Assembly (NCBI GenBank): GCA_024687845.1
Contig: JAILEL010000395.1
Span: 1 to 28,242, forward strand
Source of the DNA: Eubacterium sp.
GTDB lineage: Bacteria > Bacillota_A > Clostridia > Lachnospirales > Lachnospiraceae
Reading direction: 5' to 3'
Length of the DNA: 28,242 nt
Shown: positions 1-8,816 of the stretch, one piece after another
Numbering within the stretch: the stretch's first letter is position 1
Layout of the letters: each line of letters begins with the position of its first letter
Position numbers and translations under genes: made by a program
The notes under the pieces: model-generated
Database searches by the model: none
Seen by the model: only the letters and a program-made list of their open reading frames with translations
What the model was told of the DNA's origin: nothing

Positions 1-141
1 GATCCTAGAGATACATATGCAGATGCTTCTGAGTGGGATGCTAAGGCTAAGGATCTTGCAGAGAGATTCATCAAGAACTTCAAGAAGTATGAAACAAATG
101 AAGCTGGTAAGGCACTCGTTGCTGCAGGTCCACAGCTGTAA
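1..141 (+). CDS. pckA: Phosphoenolpyruvate carboxykinase (ATP), C-terminal end only
   Basis: Frame 1 is open from the first base to a TAA at 139-141 and gives the last 46 residues of a protein. The stretch starting [20 protein letters not shown] and ending ALVAAGPQL matches what I know of the C-terminus of the ATP-dependent PEP carboxykinases (E. coli PckA ends in a very similar way). The enzyme interconverts oxaloacetate + ATP with PEP + CO2 + ADP in the cytoplasm; in fermentative rumen and gut bacteria it often runs toward CO2 fixation. No catalytic residues lie in this fragment. A strong terminator follows about 85 bases downstream, so it ends its own transcript. Confidence 0.88.
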   Translation, partial: DPRDTYADASEWDAKAKDLAERFIKNFKKYETNEAGKALVAAGPQL

Positions 142-226
142 ATTAGAATATAGTTGTAAATATTTAAATGGTAGATTACATTATTAGATAAAAGTAATCT
201 GTTATATAAATGTTAAAAGATGATAG

Positions 227-258
227 CCCTCAGGTTTGTGAAAACCTGAGGGTTTTTT
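227..258 (+). terminator. Rho-independent terminator after pckA
   Basis: A perfect 11-bp stem (CCCTCAGGTTT at 227-237, AAACCTGAGGG at 242-252) closes a 4-base loop and is followed by six T residues at 253-258. It separates pckA from the ABC transporter operon. It also argues against any start codon near 210 for the next gene, because that frame would have to read through the hairpin. Confidence 0.95.
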
Positions 259-321
259 GGCCTGTAATTTGTTGGAAGATGAAAAAAAGATGGCTTTCTC
301 ATCAATTTTTCTCAAAAATAA

Positions 322-351
322 TTCACCCATTTGTCACATTTGTGTTATACT
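322..351 (+). promoter_or_regulatory. Probable promoter of the ABC transporter operon (extended -10)
   Basis: TATACT at 346-351 is preceded by TGT, giving an extended -10 (TGN). The best -35 at the right distance is weak, TTCACC at 322-327 with an 18-base spacer. Transcription would begin near 358 and leave a leader of about 38 bases before the ATG at 396. Inferred from sequence only. Confidence 0.45.
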
Positions 352-395
352 GTAGTTTTGTTGAAATAGATTTAAAATTATTGGAGGAAAATGAG

Positions 396-1688
396 ATGAT
401 TGAGGTTGAGGGCCTGACTAAGGTCTATGGCGAAAATAAGGCCGTAAGCGACCTATCGCTCTCTATCGAGAAGGGTAAGATATATGGACTTCTTGGTGAG
501 AACGGAGCCGGTAAAAGTACCACGATGAATATCATTACCGGATATATCGGGGCAACTGCCGGAACAGTTAAAGTAGGAGATTATGATATTGTTAAGAATC
601 CTGTAAAGGCAAAGCAGCATATCGGATATCTGCCGGAGATTCCACCGGTATATAATGATATGAGAGTTATCGAATACTTAAGATTTGTTGCTGAACTGAA
701 GAAGGTTCCAAGGGCTGAGCGTAAGGCAGAGGTTCAGCGTGTAATGGAGCTTACCGGATTGGTAGACATGCAGAAGAGACTTATTGCAAATCTTTCAAAA
801 GGTTATAAGCAGAGAGTTGGTCTTGCTGCAGCAATTACCGGTAGTCCTGATGTAATAATTCTGGATGAACCTACTGTTGGTCTTGATCCTGTTCAGATTA
901 TAGAGATTAGAAAGCTGATAAAGGATCTTTCGAAAGAACATGCAGTAATTCTCAGCTCACATATCCTGTCTGAGGTAAGTGAAATATGTGATCACATCTT
1001 TATTATTTCTAAGGGCAAGTTAGTTGCAAGTGATAATACTCAGAGCCTGCTTCACATGGAATCGGATGGTGATGTTCGTAAACTCAAGTGTACATTTATT
1101 GGTACAATCGATAGGGTTAATTCACTGTTAGATGATATTCCAGGAATTGATGCATTCAAGATAATCGCATCCAGAGGCGGTGCTGATAAAAAGGATAGTG
1201 ACGCTGATGCTTCAAATAGCGAAGATAGCGACGAATCTGCAAATGAAAAAACAGATGTTCTCGCAACAGACGGTGGCAAATCCAGTGAACCACAGGTTGA
1301 TGTTGAAATCACTACTCCTCATAACAATGATATAAGAAAGACTCTTTTCTACGCAGCAGCAGAAAAAAGACTTCCAATTATTGCTATGGCTGAAAATATT
1401 GAATCTCTTGAGGATGTATTTATCCATATGACAGGCAGAGATACCGAATCAGCTTCGAGCCCTTCAGAAGAGATAGAGAAGGCTGTTGATGCTGCACTGT
1501 CTGATGAAGATACGGATGATAGCGAAGAATCGAATACAGTCAATTTGTCTAAGGACAGTGATACAGATTCAAAAGAAACCGCTAAAAGAGGTTCTATGAT
1601 TAACAAAATAAAGAAAATAAAAGACTCCGACGCATCAGATGATGATCAGACGGATACATTAACTTCAGATGGAAAGGAGAGTGACTGA
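396..1688 (+). CDS. ABC transporter ATP-binding protein, GldA-like, with acidic insert and tail
   Basis: This is the ATPase of an ABC-2 type exporter (430 aa). It shows Walker A (GENGAGKST, about residues 35-43), signature LSKGYKQR, Walker B VIILDEPTVGLD and an H-loop (LSSH). I start it at the ATG at 396, behind TTGGAGGAAA; the same frame is open further upstream, but that part crosses the pckA terminator. The accessory domain after the ATPase core is interrupted by an Asp/Ser/Glu-rich stretch (about residues 261-310), and a second acidic stretch forms the tail after about residue 355. Usual ATPases of this family are near 300 aa, so about 130 residues are extra. The permease gene begins 2 bases after the stop. 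The substrate is unknown. Confidence 0.9.
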   Translation: MIEVEGLTKVYGENKAVSDLSLSIEKGKIYGLLGENGAGKSTTMNIITGYIGATAGTVKVGDYDIVKNPVKAKQHIGYLPEIPPVYNDMRVIEYLRFVAELKKVPRAERKAEVQRVMELTGLVDMQKRLIANLSKGYKQRVGLAAAITGSPDVIILDEPTVGLDPVQIIEIRKLIKDLSKEHAVILSSHILSEVSEICDHIFIISKGKLVASDNTQSLLHMESDGDVRKLKCTFIGTIDRVNSLLDDIPGIDAFKIIASRGGADKKDSDADASNSEDSDESANEKTDVLATDGGKSSEPQVDVEITTPHNNDIRKTLFYAAAEKRLPIIAMAENIESLEDVFIHMTGRDTESASSPSEEIEKAVDAALSDEDTDDSEESNTVNLSKDSDTDSKETAKRGSMINKIKKIKDSDASDDDQTDTLTSDGKESD

Positions 1689-1690
1689 TC

Positions 1691-3820
1691 ATGCTGGCAG
1701 TATTTAAGAAGGAATTCAGATCATTCTTCAACAATGTGATCGGATGGCTTTTTATAGCAGTTAATATTGCATTTCTTGGTTTATATTTCTTTGCAAATAA
1801 CCTTCTTCAAGGTTCTGCAAATGTAGGATACATTTATGGATATGTAGTTTTCATGTTTATTATCCTTATTCCTGTTCTGACCATGAAGATCATGGCACAG
1901 GAAAGAAGAGATAAGACAGATCAGCTGATATTTACAGCACCTGTTTCACTTTTTAGTGTTGTAATGGGTAAATACCTGGCACTGGTTGCTGTATTTAGTA
2001 TTCCAGCTGCGGTATCAGCCTGCTTCCCACTGCTTCTCAGTGCATATGGTGATGTTTCAATAGGTGAATCCTATACAGCACTTCTTGGCTACTGGTTGTA
2101 TGGACTGGCTGCAATCTCAATAGGACTTTTTCTCTCATCTCTTACAGAGAATATTATTGTATCAGCGGTTATTACAGTTTTAGTACTGTTCCTTGTGCAT
2201 ATAATGAGCTTCTTTGTAAATCTTTTCAGCTCAGTTCCTATTGCAAGCAAGGTGGTTAGTTGCCTGAACTTTAATGAAAGACTGTATGACTTTACAACTG
2301 CGTCCCTTAGTCTTCAGGCAGTGCTTTACTTTATTTCTGTTATAGTGATATTCATTTTCCTTACAATAAATGGTATCAGAAGCAGAAGATGTACTTATAA
2401 GAAGAGAAGAATCCTGAGAGATGTTGGAACCACTGCATATGCAGTAATCGTTATTGCAGTTATCGTTGTTGGAAACTGGGGATTCAGCAAGCTTCCAGAA
2501 AAATATATTACATTTGATGTTTCATCTCAGAAAATGTATGAGATAACTGAGCAGACAAGAGAGGTTGTTAATTCAACTGACAAAGAGATTACATTTTATG
2601 TATATGCTAAGGAAAGTGCTTTAGGCACTGATATTAAGAAAACTCTCAGACATTACGGTGAGTTTAAGAATATTAAAATAGAATATGTTGATCCACAGAA
2701 GACTCCGGAATTTGCTAAGAAATATGGAGAAGAATCCATTTCCGAAAGCAGTGTTGTGGTAGTATGCGGAGATAAATATAAGGTAGTAGACAGCTCTAAT
2801 TATTTTACATATGACCAGATGTCGTATTATTATACTGGTTCTTCAGATCCTACAGGTTATGACGCAGAAGGTCAGATAACAGGTGCAATTGCTTATGTAC
2901 TTTCAGAGGATAATCCTGTAGTATATAAGGTGACTGGCAACGGAGAGCTTGATCTTGGCGGCGAATTCAGAAGCGTCATCTCCAAGACTAATATGGAAGT
3001 TAAATCTCTCGATGTAATGAGAGTTGATTCAATTCCTGAAGATGCTGATGCACTTATTATTCTTGCACCAGAAACAGATATTAATGATGACATACTTGCT
3101 ATGCTGAGAGCATATGTTGAAGCTGGTGGAAAAATCTACATGACACTCAGATTTACAGAAAAGCCGCTGGATAACTGGAATGCACTTATTAGTGATTTTG
3201 GAATCAGCGTTGAGAGTGGTATGGTTGTTGAAAATGATAGAAATCATTATTATCAGCAGCAGGATTATCTACTTACTTCAATTCTTACCAATACTGAGAC
3301 TGGAACCTCCGGTGGTGATACAACACTTATGATTCAGTCTGTTGCCATGAAGGATATGGCTGCAGCAACAGAAGCTTCTGGCACAGACGCTGAGGCTGCT
3401 GCTCCAGCAAGTAATGTGGTTGCACTTGCCCAGACCTCTACATCAGCTATTCTGAAGAAGGACATAGTAAATGCTAAGTCTGTTGATTTTGAGGAAGGGG
3501 ACGAGAAAGGACAGTTCCTTCTTGGTGCTTACAGTGAGAAGAATAATGCTAAACTGGTTGTATTTGGTTCACCAGTTATGACAGATGATTCTGTTGATAA
3601 GACTGTATCTGGAAATAACTCAAAGCTTTTCGGAAACATGATTGGAAAGCTTGTTGAGGTTGAAAATACAGTTTCCATTCCATCAAAGCCAATGACAGCT
3701 CAGTATGTAACAGTACCTAGCTCAAATGTAGTAATTATTGGTTTAGTTCTCATTCTCTTGACACCACTTACTTTAATTATAGTAGGTCTTGTAATCTGGA
3801 TCAGAAGAAGGAAAAAATAA
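1691..3820 (+). CDS. ABC-2 permease fused to a GldG-like extracytoplasmic domain
   Basis: A 709-residue membrane protein. Residues 1-230 carry about six hydrophobic segments in the style of ABC-2 permeases (GldF-like). A further membrane span lies at about 243-262. The sequence after it (YITFDVSSQKMYEITEQT) is the typical opening of the GldG/ABC_transp_aux domain, which runs to about residue 650 outside the membrane. A last span (about 675-700) ends in IRRRKK. In Bacteroidetes GldF and GldG are separate and serve gliding; in Firmicutes the fused form is common and its substrate is not known. It follows the ATPase by 2 bases and must be its partner. Residues 555-580 contain a low-complexity Ala/Thr/Ser linker. 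Confidence 0.88.
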   Translation: MLAVFKKEFRSFFNNVIGWLFIAVNIAFLGLYFFANNLLQGSANVGYIYGYVVFMFIILIPVLTMKIMAQERRDKTDQLIFTAPVSLFSVVMGKYLALVAVFSIPAAVSACFPLLLSAYGDVSIGESYTALLGYWLYGLAAISIGLFLSSLTENIIVSAVITVLVLFLVHIMSFFVNLFSSVPIASKVVSCLNFNERLYDFTTASLSLQAVLYFISVIVIFIFLTINGIRSRRCTYKKRRILRDVGTTAYAVIVIAVIVVGNWGFSKLPEKYITFDVSSQKMYEITEQTREVVNSTDKEITFYVYAKESALGTDIKKTLRHYGEFKNIKIEYVDPQKTPEFAKKYGEESISESSVVVVCGDKYKVVDSSNYFTYDQMSYYYTGSSDPTGYDAEGQITGAIAYVLSEDNPVVYKVTGNGELDLGGEFRSVISKTNMEVKSLDVMRVDSIPEDADALIILAPETDINDDILAMLRAYVEAGGKIYMTLRFTEKPLDNWNALISDFGISVESGMVVENDRNHYYQQQDYLLTSILTNTETGTSGGDTTLMIQSVAMKDMAAATEASGTDAEAAAPASNVVALAQTSTSAILKKDIVNAKSVDFEEGDEKGQFLLGAYSEKNNAKLVVFGSPVMTDDSVDKTVSGNNSKLFGNMIGKLVEVENTVSIPSKPMTAQYVTVPSSNVVIIGLVLILLTPLTLIIVGLVIWIRRRKK

Positions 3821-3823
3821 AAC

Positions 3824-4240
3824 ATGATATCAAATATTGTTGCGGTGTTTTTTGTGGTTGCACTGCTGGTGGAGGTATATTTTATCTCCGCCGGTGGAGC
3901 TCACAGGAAGCAAAGAAAGATAAAGGACTGGCAGGTCGTATCGGGACGGATTAAGTCCATTGAAAAAGTTCAGGACGAAATGACTCATAAAACTTATATG
4001 GAGATGACCATTAAGACTGATAATGGAAATACTGTATATGCGAAGCAGAGTCCTATGTTCTGTATATATGAGAAGGGTGAAGAGGTTGAACTCATAGAAA
4101 AAGATGGAGTTCATCGTTTCATCGGAAATGACAGAGTTCATAAAAAAGGAGTCAGGGAGACTCTTATAGGAACGATACCAATGCTAGTGCTTATCTCGGT
4201 AGCGGGGATAATAAGCTATCTGGCACATATATGGAGTTAA
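3824..4240 (+). CDS. Small membrane protein, DUF3592-like, unknown function
   Basis: A 138-residue protein with one hydrophobic segment at each end (about 3-22 and 115-134) and a soluble, probably beta-rich domain between (WQVVSGRIKSIEKVQDE...). The layout recalls DUF3592 proteins, but I would not assign it firmly. The start lies 3 bases after the permease stop with no convincing Shine-Dalgarno site, so it is likely translated by coupling. Its place in the operon suggests a role with the Gld-type transporter; the sequence shows nothing more specific. Confidence 0.7.
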   Translation: MISNIVAVFFVVALLVEVYFISAGGAHRKQRKIKDWQVVSGRIKSIEKVQDEMTHKTYMEMTIKTDNGNTVYAKQSPMFCIYEKGEEVELIEKDGVHRFIGNDRVHKKGVRETLIGTIPMLVLISVAGIISYLAHIWS

Positions 4241-4283
4241 GTGTCTATGGATGAGTTGTAGAAAAAAGTGGGAGGTTTTAGGT

Positions 4284-4541
4284 ATGGAGAAAAATGGTGT
4301 AAGCAGAGCAAAGCGGGCAAAGAGCATATCCGCAAAGGAAATAAAGAAGATTATTAAAAAAAGAAAAAAAGAAGAAAAAAAGCAGCATAAGAGAGATAAG
4401 AAAAATATCGAGGCTGCTTTCAGAAAGGCATATAATAAGCAGAATACGGAGAAGTATCTATCCTTTATCGTTATTCTTCTTAGTATTGCGCCTTTTGTAA
4501 CGCAGCTTATAGTAGATAAAGTGAATAAAAATAAAGAATAA
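4284..4541 (+). CDS. Lysine-rich single-span small protein, unknown function
   Basis: An 85-residue protein. I place the start at the ATG at 4284, 8 bases after GGGAGG; an earlier in-frame ATG at 4251 has no ribosome site. Residues 1-52 are very basic (runs of Lys and Arg, with KKIIKKRKKEEKKQHKRDKK at the centre) and probably helical. Residues 56-75 form one hydrophobic span, followed by a short charged tail. A cytoplasmic, positively charged helix next to the membrane would fit binding to lipid heads, nucleic acid or the acidic parts of the neighbouring ATPase; this is speculation. I do not recognise the family. Confidence 0.6.
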   Translation: MEKNGVSRAKRAKSISAKEIKKIIKKRKKEEKKQHKRDKKNIEAAFRKAYNKQNTEKYLSFIVILLSIAPFVTQLIVDKVNKNKE

Positions 4542-4600
4542 TCTTGTCGTATGAGCTTTTGTCATGAAAGCTGTATGCTGAGAGGTGGAGGAAAATTATT

Positions 4601-5524
4601 ATGAACAAGAGTTTTGAAGATCTTTTTAAGGAGCTTTCACACGTTGAAAAGAAGAAGGTTTCAGTAGCTGTTGCCCAGGACAGTGAGGTACTGCTTGCTG
4701 TTAAGGCTGCTAAGGAGAAAAATATCGCTGATTCCATTCTTGTTGGAGATGCTGATAAGATTAAAGAGATTGCAGATGAAATCGGAATGAATCTTGCTGA
4801 TTATGAAGTAGTGGATGTTAAAGACCCCGTTGAAGCTACCCTCGTCGCAGTTAAAAAGGTTCATGATGGTGAAGCAGACATGTATATGAAAGGCCTTATT
4901 GATACCAAGGACTTTCTTAAGAGCGTACTGGATAAGGAAGTAGGCCTCAGAACCGGACGTCCACTTTCGCATGTATGCGTATTTGATATGGAAGGCGTTG
5001 ATCATCTGCTTTTCCTTACTGATGTTGCATTTGTTCCATATCCAACTCTTGAGGATAAGGCAAATATAATACGTAATACTGTTGAAATCTGTGAGGCTTG
5101 TGGTGTTATGAATCCTAAGGTGGCGCCTGTTACTGCTGTTGAGGTTGTAAACCCTAAGATGCCTGAAACAGTAGAAGCAGATGAACTCACTAAGATGAAT
5201 GAAAAGGGTGAGATTACCGGTTGTATAGTTGATGGACCTCTGTCACTTGATCTTGCTACATGCCCTGAGGCTGCTCAGCATAAGGGGGCAACCGGACGTA
5301 AGATTGTAGGAGACGCAGATGTTCTTCTGTTCCCTGATATCCACGCAGGTAATCTTGTATATAAGTGTATGGTACATTTTACAAAGGGTAATAATGGTAA
5401 CCTGATTACAGGTACAGCAGCGCCAGTTATTCTTACATCTCGTTCAGACAACTTTGAGGTTAAGGTGAATTCACTTGCTATTGGTGCTCTTGTTGCTGAT
5501 TCACTTGCAAAGAAGAATAAGTAA
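4601..5524 (+). CDS. ptb: Phosphate butyryltransferase (phosphotransbutyrylase)
   Basis: The 307-residue product has the length and sequence style of the PTA/PTB family (SVAVAQDSEVLLAVKAAKEK at the N-terminus, later IVDGPLSLDLA and the FPDIHAGN block). It converts butyryl-CoA + phosphate to butyryl phosphate + CoA in the cytoplasm, the first of the two ATP-yielding steps of butyrate formation. The start at 4601 follows AGGTGGAGG. The butyrate kinase gene lies downstream in the same direction, which separates Ptb from phosphate acetyltransferase, usually paired with ackA. No terminator is visible between the two genes. Confidence 0.93.
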   Translation: MNKSFEDLFKELSHVEKKKVSVAVAQDSEVLLAVKAAKEKNIADSILVGDADKIKEIADEIGMNLADYEVVDVKDPVEATLVAVKKVHDGEADMYMKGLIDTKDFLKSVLDKEVGLRTGRPLSHVCVFDMEGVDHLLFLTDVAFVPYPTLEDKANIIRNTVEICEACGVMNPKVAPVTAVEVVNPKMPETVEADELTKMNEKGEITGCIVDGPLSLDLATCPEAAQHKGATGRKIVGDADVLLFPDIHAGNLVYKCMVHFTKGNNGNLITGTAAPVILTSRSDNFEVKVNSLAIGALVADSLAKKNK

Positions 5525-5604
5525 CAGACTGGATTCAATACTATGAAACGTTTCTCAAGAAAACGGGGTAATGATTATTAATTATATTAAAAGAGGATAT
5601 GAAA

Positions 5605-6666
5605 ATGATTAAATCACTTATTATAAATCCAGGCTCAACTTCTACGAAGCTTGGAATCTTTGAAGATGAGAAGCTTGTTGAAGAAGAGACACTTCGTCAC
5701 ACTACTGAGGAGATTGCTCAGTTCGACAAAATAGTAGATCAGATAGATTTTCGTAAGAACCTTATTCTGCAGTTCCTGAAGCAAAGCGGTCAGGAACTTG
5801 GCAGCTTTAATGTAATAGTTGGAAGAGGCGGACTTCTGAAGCCTATTCCAAGTGGAACCTACGCAGTAACAGATGCTCTTGTTGAGGATCTTAAGAATGC
5901 GGTTGGTGGTGAGCATGCGTCTAACTTAGGTGGTATACTTGCTAAGTCTATTGCAGATGAAATAGGAGTTTCTTCTTATATAGTTGATCCAGTTGTAGTC
6001 GATGAACTGGATGATGTTGCAAGGATTTCTGGTGTTCCGGAACTTCCTAGAGTATCTATATTCCATGCACTTAATCAGAAGGCAGTTGCAAAAAGATATG
6101 CAAAAGAAGCTGGAAAGTCTTATGAAGAACTGAATCTGATTGTCGTTCATATGGGTGGCGGAGTTTCAGTAGGTGCACATACTGGTGGTAAGGTTGTAGA
6201 TGTATTCAACGCACTTTCAGGAGATGGCGCATTTTCACCTGAGAGAGCTGGTGCTGTTCCTCCAGGAGCATTGGTTGATATGTGCTTCTCTGGAAAATAT
6301 ACTCAGGCTGAAATCAAGAAGAAGCTTATCGGAAATGGTGGATATAATGCATACCTTGGCACAAATAATGCTCAGGAGGTTTATAAGAGAAGCCTTACAG
6401 AGGAAAAAGCAAAGCTTGTATTTGACGCATTTGTATATCAGGTATCGAAGGATATCGGCGCTCAGGCTACAGTTTTGAAGGGCAAGGTGGATCAGATAAT
6501 CCTTACCGGTGGAATAGCATATGGCGAGGCAGTGACAGATGCGATCAAAGAAAGAGTAGGCTTTATCGCACCAGTTACGGTATATCCAGGTGAGGATGAG
6601 CTTCTTGCACTTGCACAGGGAGCACTTCGCGTGATGAATGGTGAGGAAGAAGCAAAGGTATATTAA
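5605..6666 (+). CDS. buk: Butyrate kinase
   Basis: A 353-residue member of the ASKHA acetate/butyrate kinase family. The N-terminal phosphate loop [12 protein letters not shown] is diagnostic, as are [13 protein letters not shown], the [16 protein letters not shown] block and ILTGGIAYG near the C-terminus. It makes ATP and butyrate from butyryl phosphate. I prefer the ATG at 5605 to the ATG at 5599, because AGAGG at 5592-5596 is only 2 bases from the first but 8 from the second. With ptb, 80 bases upstream, it forms the classical ptb-buk route that several Lachnospiraceae use in place of butyryl-CoA:acetate CoA-transferase. Confidence 0.95.
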   Translation: MIKSLIINPGSTSTKLGIFEDEKLVEEETLRHTTEEIAQFDKIVDQIDFRKNLILQFLKQSGQELGSFNVIVGRGGLLKPIPSGTYAVTDALVEDLKNAVGGEHASNLGGILAKSIADEIGVSSYIVDPVVVDELDDVARISGVPELPRVSIFHALNQKAVAKRYAKEAGKSYEELNLIVVHMGGGVSVGAHTGGKVVDVFNALSGDGAFSPERAGAVPPGALVDMCFSGKYTQAEIKKKLIGNGGYNAYLGTNNAQEVYKRSLTEEKAKLVFDAFVYQVSKDIGAQATVLKGKVDQIILTGGIAYGEAVTDAIKERVGFIAPVTVYPGEDELLALAQGALRVMNGEEEAKVY

Positions 6667-6732
6667 TCCTTTGCTTGATAGTTTGTAGGTTAATATCTTT
6701 TTTCTGTTGTGTTTAATATGGAGGACATTATT

Positions 6733-8709
6733 ATGGGCTTTGGTTTCGACGGAAAAAGTGATTATGGGGAAGATAATAACATATTTGGAAATGAAAATGA
6801 GCCGGTTATGACATTTAATGATGAGTCGGCTATGTACTCTTCAGAGAATACAGGTGATTCTTATTCACAGTCTTCATCTGAAAGAAATGACTTCCTGGAC
6901 CAAGGTATCAGGGAAAACGGTAATAAGGATAAAACTGAAAAAGGTGGGAATAGAAAAAATAAAGCAACTAAGAATTCTCCTGGAAGGGGTATTCTGATCA
7001 TTGCAGCTTCAGCGGCGATACTTATGATACTTCTTTCTTCTGCAATTCTTGCATTATTTATTTTTAATCCCAAAAAGATTCTCCATAATGCGATTGAGAG
7101 AACCTATGGACAGAAAGAGGCGAATCCGGTAGGACAGCTTATTCAGGAATTCAATGAAACTGGTGGAACCATTGACGCTGACATTAGTATCTTGGATGAA
7201 TCAAGTGGTTATGGACAGAGTATTATCGGACAATCTGACACTGATAAAAAAACCGAGATACATGCGGACATCGTTAAGGATTCAAAGACTAACGAGATAT
7301 CTGCAGATATTACAAGCGAAAATAATAAATTACAGGTTTATTATGATGGTCAGAAGCTGATTCTAAAACCGGGAGAAGAAGGCCGGAATATAGGAATTGA
7401 GTTACCAAATAACAATCAGGCTGTTGATGGAAAAGGCACCAAGCCAGGTTTTGGCAACAGACTTCACATGCTTTTCGAAGGCATTTGGAAGAATGCAAAG
7501 GTTAAAAAAGCTGGAAAGCAGGAATTTGGTAAGTATAAATGTAAGAAATACGAAGTCACACTGAAACAGTCTGAAGCTGTAAAATTATTAAATGGCCTTA
7601 TCTCAATGGTGGACAGATCTCAGTCTGAACAACTACAGCAACCGGGAGGACAAGATCAGCAATCTCCAGGCGGTGAGGGACAGCAACCAGGCGGTGAGGG
7701 ACAGCAGCCGGGAGGTTCAGGGCAGTTTCCTGGTGGTCCGGGACAGATGCCTGGATTTGGGGATTCTGATAGCTATGGTATGCAACCTGGTTTCGGTCAG
7801 CAGCAACCTGGTTTCGGTCAAGAGCAGCCTGGTAGTAGTAGTCAGTCTGTTACTGAAATTCTTCAGGACATTAGCAAGAATGCCAGCCAGATAATACAGA
7901 ACGATGTTGTATTTGAAGTGTATGTTGAAGGCGGCTATGTCAGAGGCTTCAGTTTATCTACAGAGATTAAAGATAAAGGGAAAAGTTCTGGACTAAGTTT
8001 AGGTGAAAGTTCAGATGCAGGTACTGCTACATTTTCTCTGGAATCTCATAATAATGGTGATGATTTTGTTGCTTCCAATACAAGTAGCAGTATTAAGATT
8101 GATTCTGAGAATGGTGAAACTCAGTTCGATATAACTACTGACTATGCTTCTGCTGGCTATCTTAATGTTGTTATGGAATATACTAATCCTAATAAAGAGA
8201 TTTCAGTAGACCTTGATCTTGCGGGATTAGATGGTGAAACAGTTAATAAACTGGATGGGGATTCGGTTACTAATACTATTCAGATTACAAGTCCCGAAGA
8301 CATTATTAAGGTGATTCTAAGTCAGCTCGGAATGGGTCAGAATAATCCGTTTTTAGGTGGAAATAATGGCTTTGAAGACTTTTTCGGTCAGTATGGAATT
8401 GATCCTGGTGATCTTCTGAATGGAAAATATGATGTAGATGATATATATAAGTATTTCTATGATAATTTCTGGGGTTCAGAGGGTTCAGACGGATATGAAT
8501 ATCACTTTGAATGGGGATCGGATCCTGATTCTCCGGAGTGGTCTTTTGATTTTGGTGATGGCAATTCTGATTCATCAGATAATGGAGATAACTCAGAAAG
8601 TGAAAATGACTCTTCAAATGACTCTTCAAGTGATTCTTCAAATGATTCTTCTAATGGAAGTGTGAATCCGGAAGACCTTCTCGAAGACTCAACTACAGAA
8701 ACATATTAA
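6733..8709 (+). CDS. Large single-span surface protein with Q/P/G and S/D/N repeats, unknown function
   Basis: A 658-residue protein starting at the ATG at 6733, 8 bases after GGAGG; a GTG in the same frame at 6709 has no ribosome site. Residues 1-85 are hydrophilic and acidic, then basic just before one membrane span (about 86-111). The rest should lie outside. After a beta-looking domain with dense DGQKLIL-type strands comes a repeat of GGEGQQP and PGFGQ units (about 302-368), a second beta-looking domain, and an acidic tail with a four-fold Ser/Asp/Asn repeat (about 626-641). There is no LPXTG signal and no lipobox. I do not recognise the family. It could be a cell-surface or cell-envelope sensor; the sequence gives no enzyme motif. 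Confidence 0.75.
   Translation: MGFGFDGKSDYGEDNNIFGNENEPVMTFNDESAMYSSENTGDSYSQSSSERNDFLDQGIRENGNKDKTEKGGNRKNKATKNSPGRGILIIAASAAILMILLSSAILALFIFNPKKILHNAIERTYGQKEANPVGQLIQEFNETGGTIDADISILDESSGYGQSIIGQSDTDKKTEIHADIVKDSKTNEISADITSENNKLQVYYDGQKLILKPGEEGRNIGIELPNNNQAVDGKGTKPGFGNRLHMLFEGIWKNAKVKKAGKQEFGKYKCKKYEVTLKQSEAVKLLNGLISMVDRSQSEQLQQPGGQDQQSPGGEGQQPGGEGQQPGGSGQFPGGPGQMPGFGDSDSYGMQPGFGQQQPGFGQEQPGSSSQSVTEILQDISKNASQIIQNDVVFEVYVEGGYVRGFSLSTEIKDKGKSSGLSLGESSDAGTATFSLESHNNGDDFVASNTSSSIKIDSENGETQFDITTDYASAGYLNVVMEYTNPNKEISVDLDLAGLDGETVNKLDGDSVTNTIQITSPEDIIKVILSQLGMGQNNPFLGGNNGFEDFFGQYGIDPGDLLNGKYDVDDIYKYFYDNFWGSEGSDGYEYHFEWGSDPDSPEWSFDFGDGNSDSSDNGDNSESENDSSNDSSSDSSNDSSNGSVNPEDLLEDSTTETY
7636..7836 (+). 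repeat. Tandem Q/P/G-rich repeat inside the surface-protein gene
   Basis: The DNA repeats imperfectly in short units: CCAGGCGGTGAGGGACAGCA occurs nearly twice in a row at about 7667-7705, followed by diverged copies, and CAACCTGGTTTCGGTCA occurs twice at about 7784-7820. They encode GGEGQQP and QPGFGQ units. Such in-frame repeats can change number by slippage without breaking the gene. Confidence 0.8.
8608..8655 (+). repeat. Four 12-bp repeats coding for Ser/Asp/Asn tail
   Basis: Four consecutive 12-base units of the form GAYTCTTCNART (8608-8619, 8620-8631, 8632-8643, 8644-8655) differ from each other by one or two bases. They encode DSSN/DSSS units near the C-terminus of the surface protein. 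The near identity suggests recent duplication. Confidence 0.8.
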
Positions 8710-8816
8710 TGATTTGCATCTGCTTGACTGCAGTTTTGTGATCTGAAAAAAATAATAATGAAAAAACAAAAATTAGTAAATTAAAATGAAAAAATCCGGT
8801 ATGTGAGGAATGTGGA

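Noticed and set aside
331..351. TTGTCA at 331 as -35 for the TATACT at 346
   Set aside because: The spacer would be only 9 bases; an extended -10 without a strong -35 is the better reading.
210..395. Upstream extension of the first ABC ATPase by 62 codons
   Set aside because: It would run through the pckA terminator hairpin, lacks a ribosome site, and is not like the N-terminus of this family; the ATG at 396 has TTGGAGGAAA before it.
5525..5604. Hairpin CGTTT-CTCAAG-AAACG between ptb and buk as terminator or attenuator
   Set aside because: The stem is only 5 bp and there is no T-run; ptb and buk are expected to share a transcript.
7592..7894. Plus-strand reading frame of about 100 codons inside the surface-protein gene
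   Set aside because: It arises from the repeat region read in another frame, has no ribosome site, and gives a low-complexity product.
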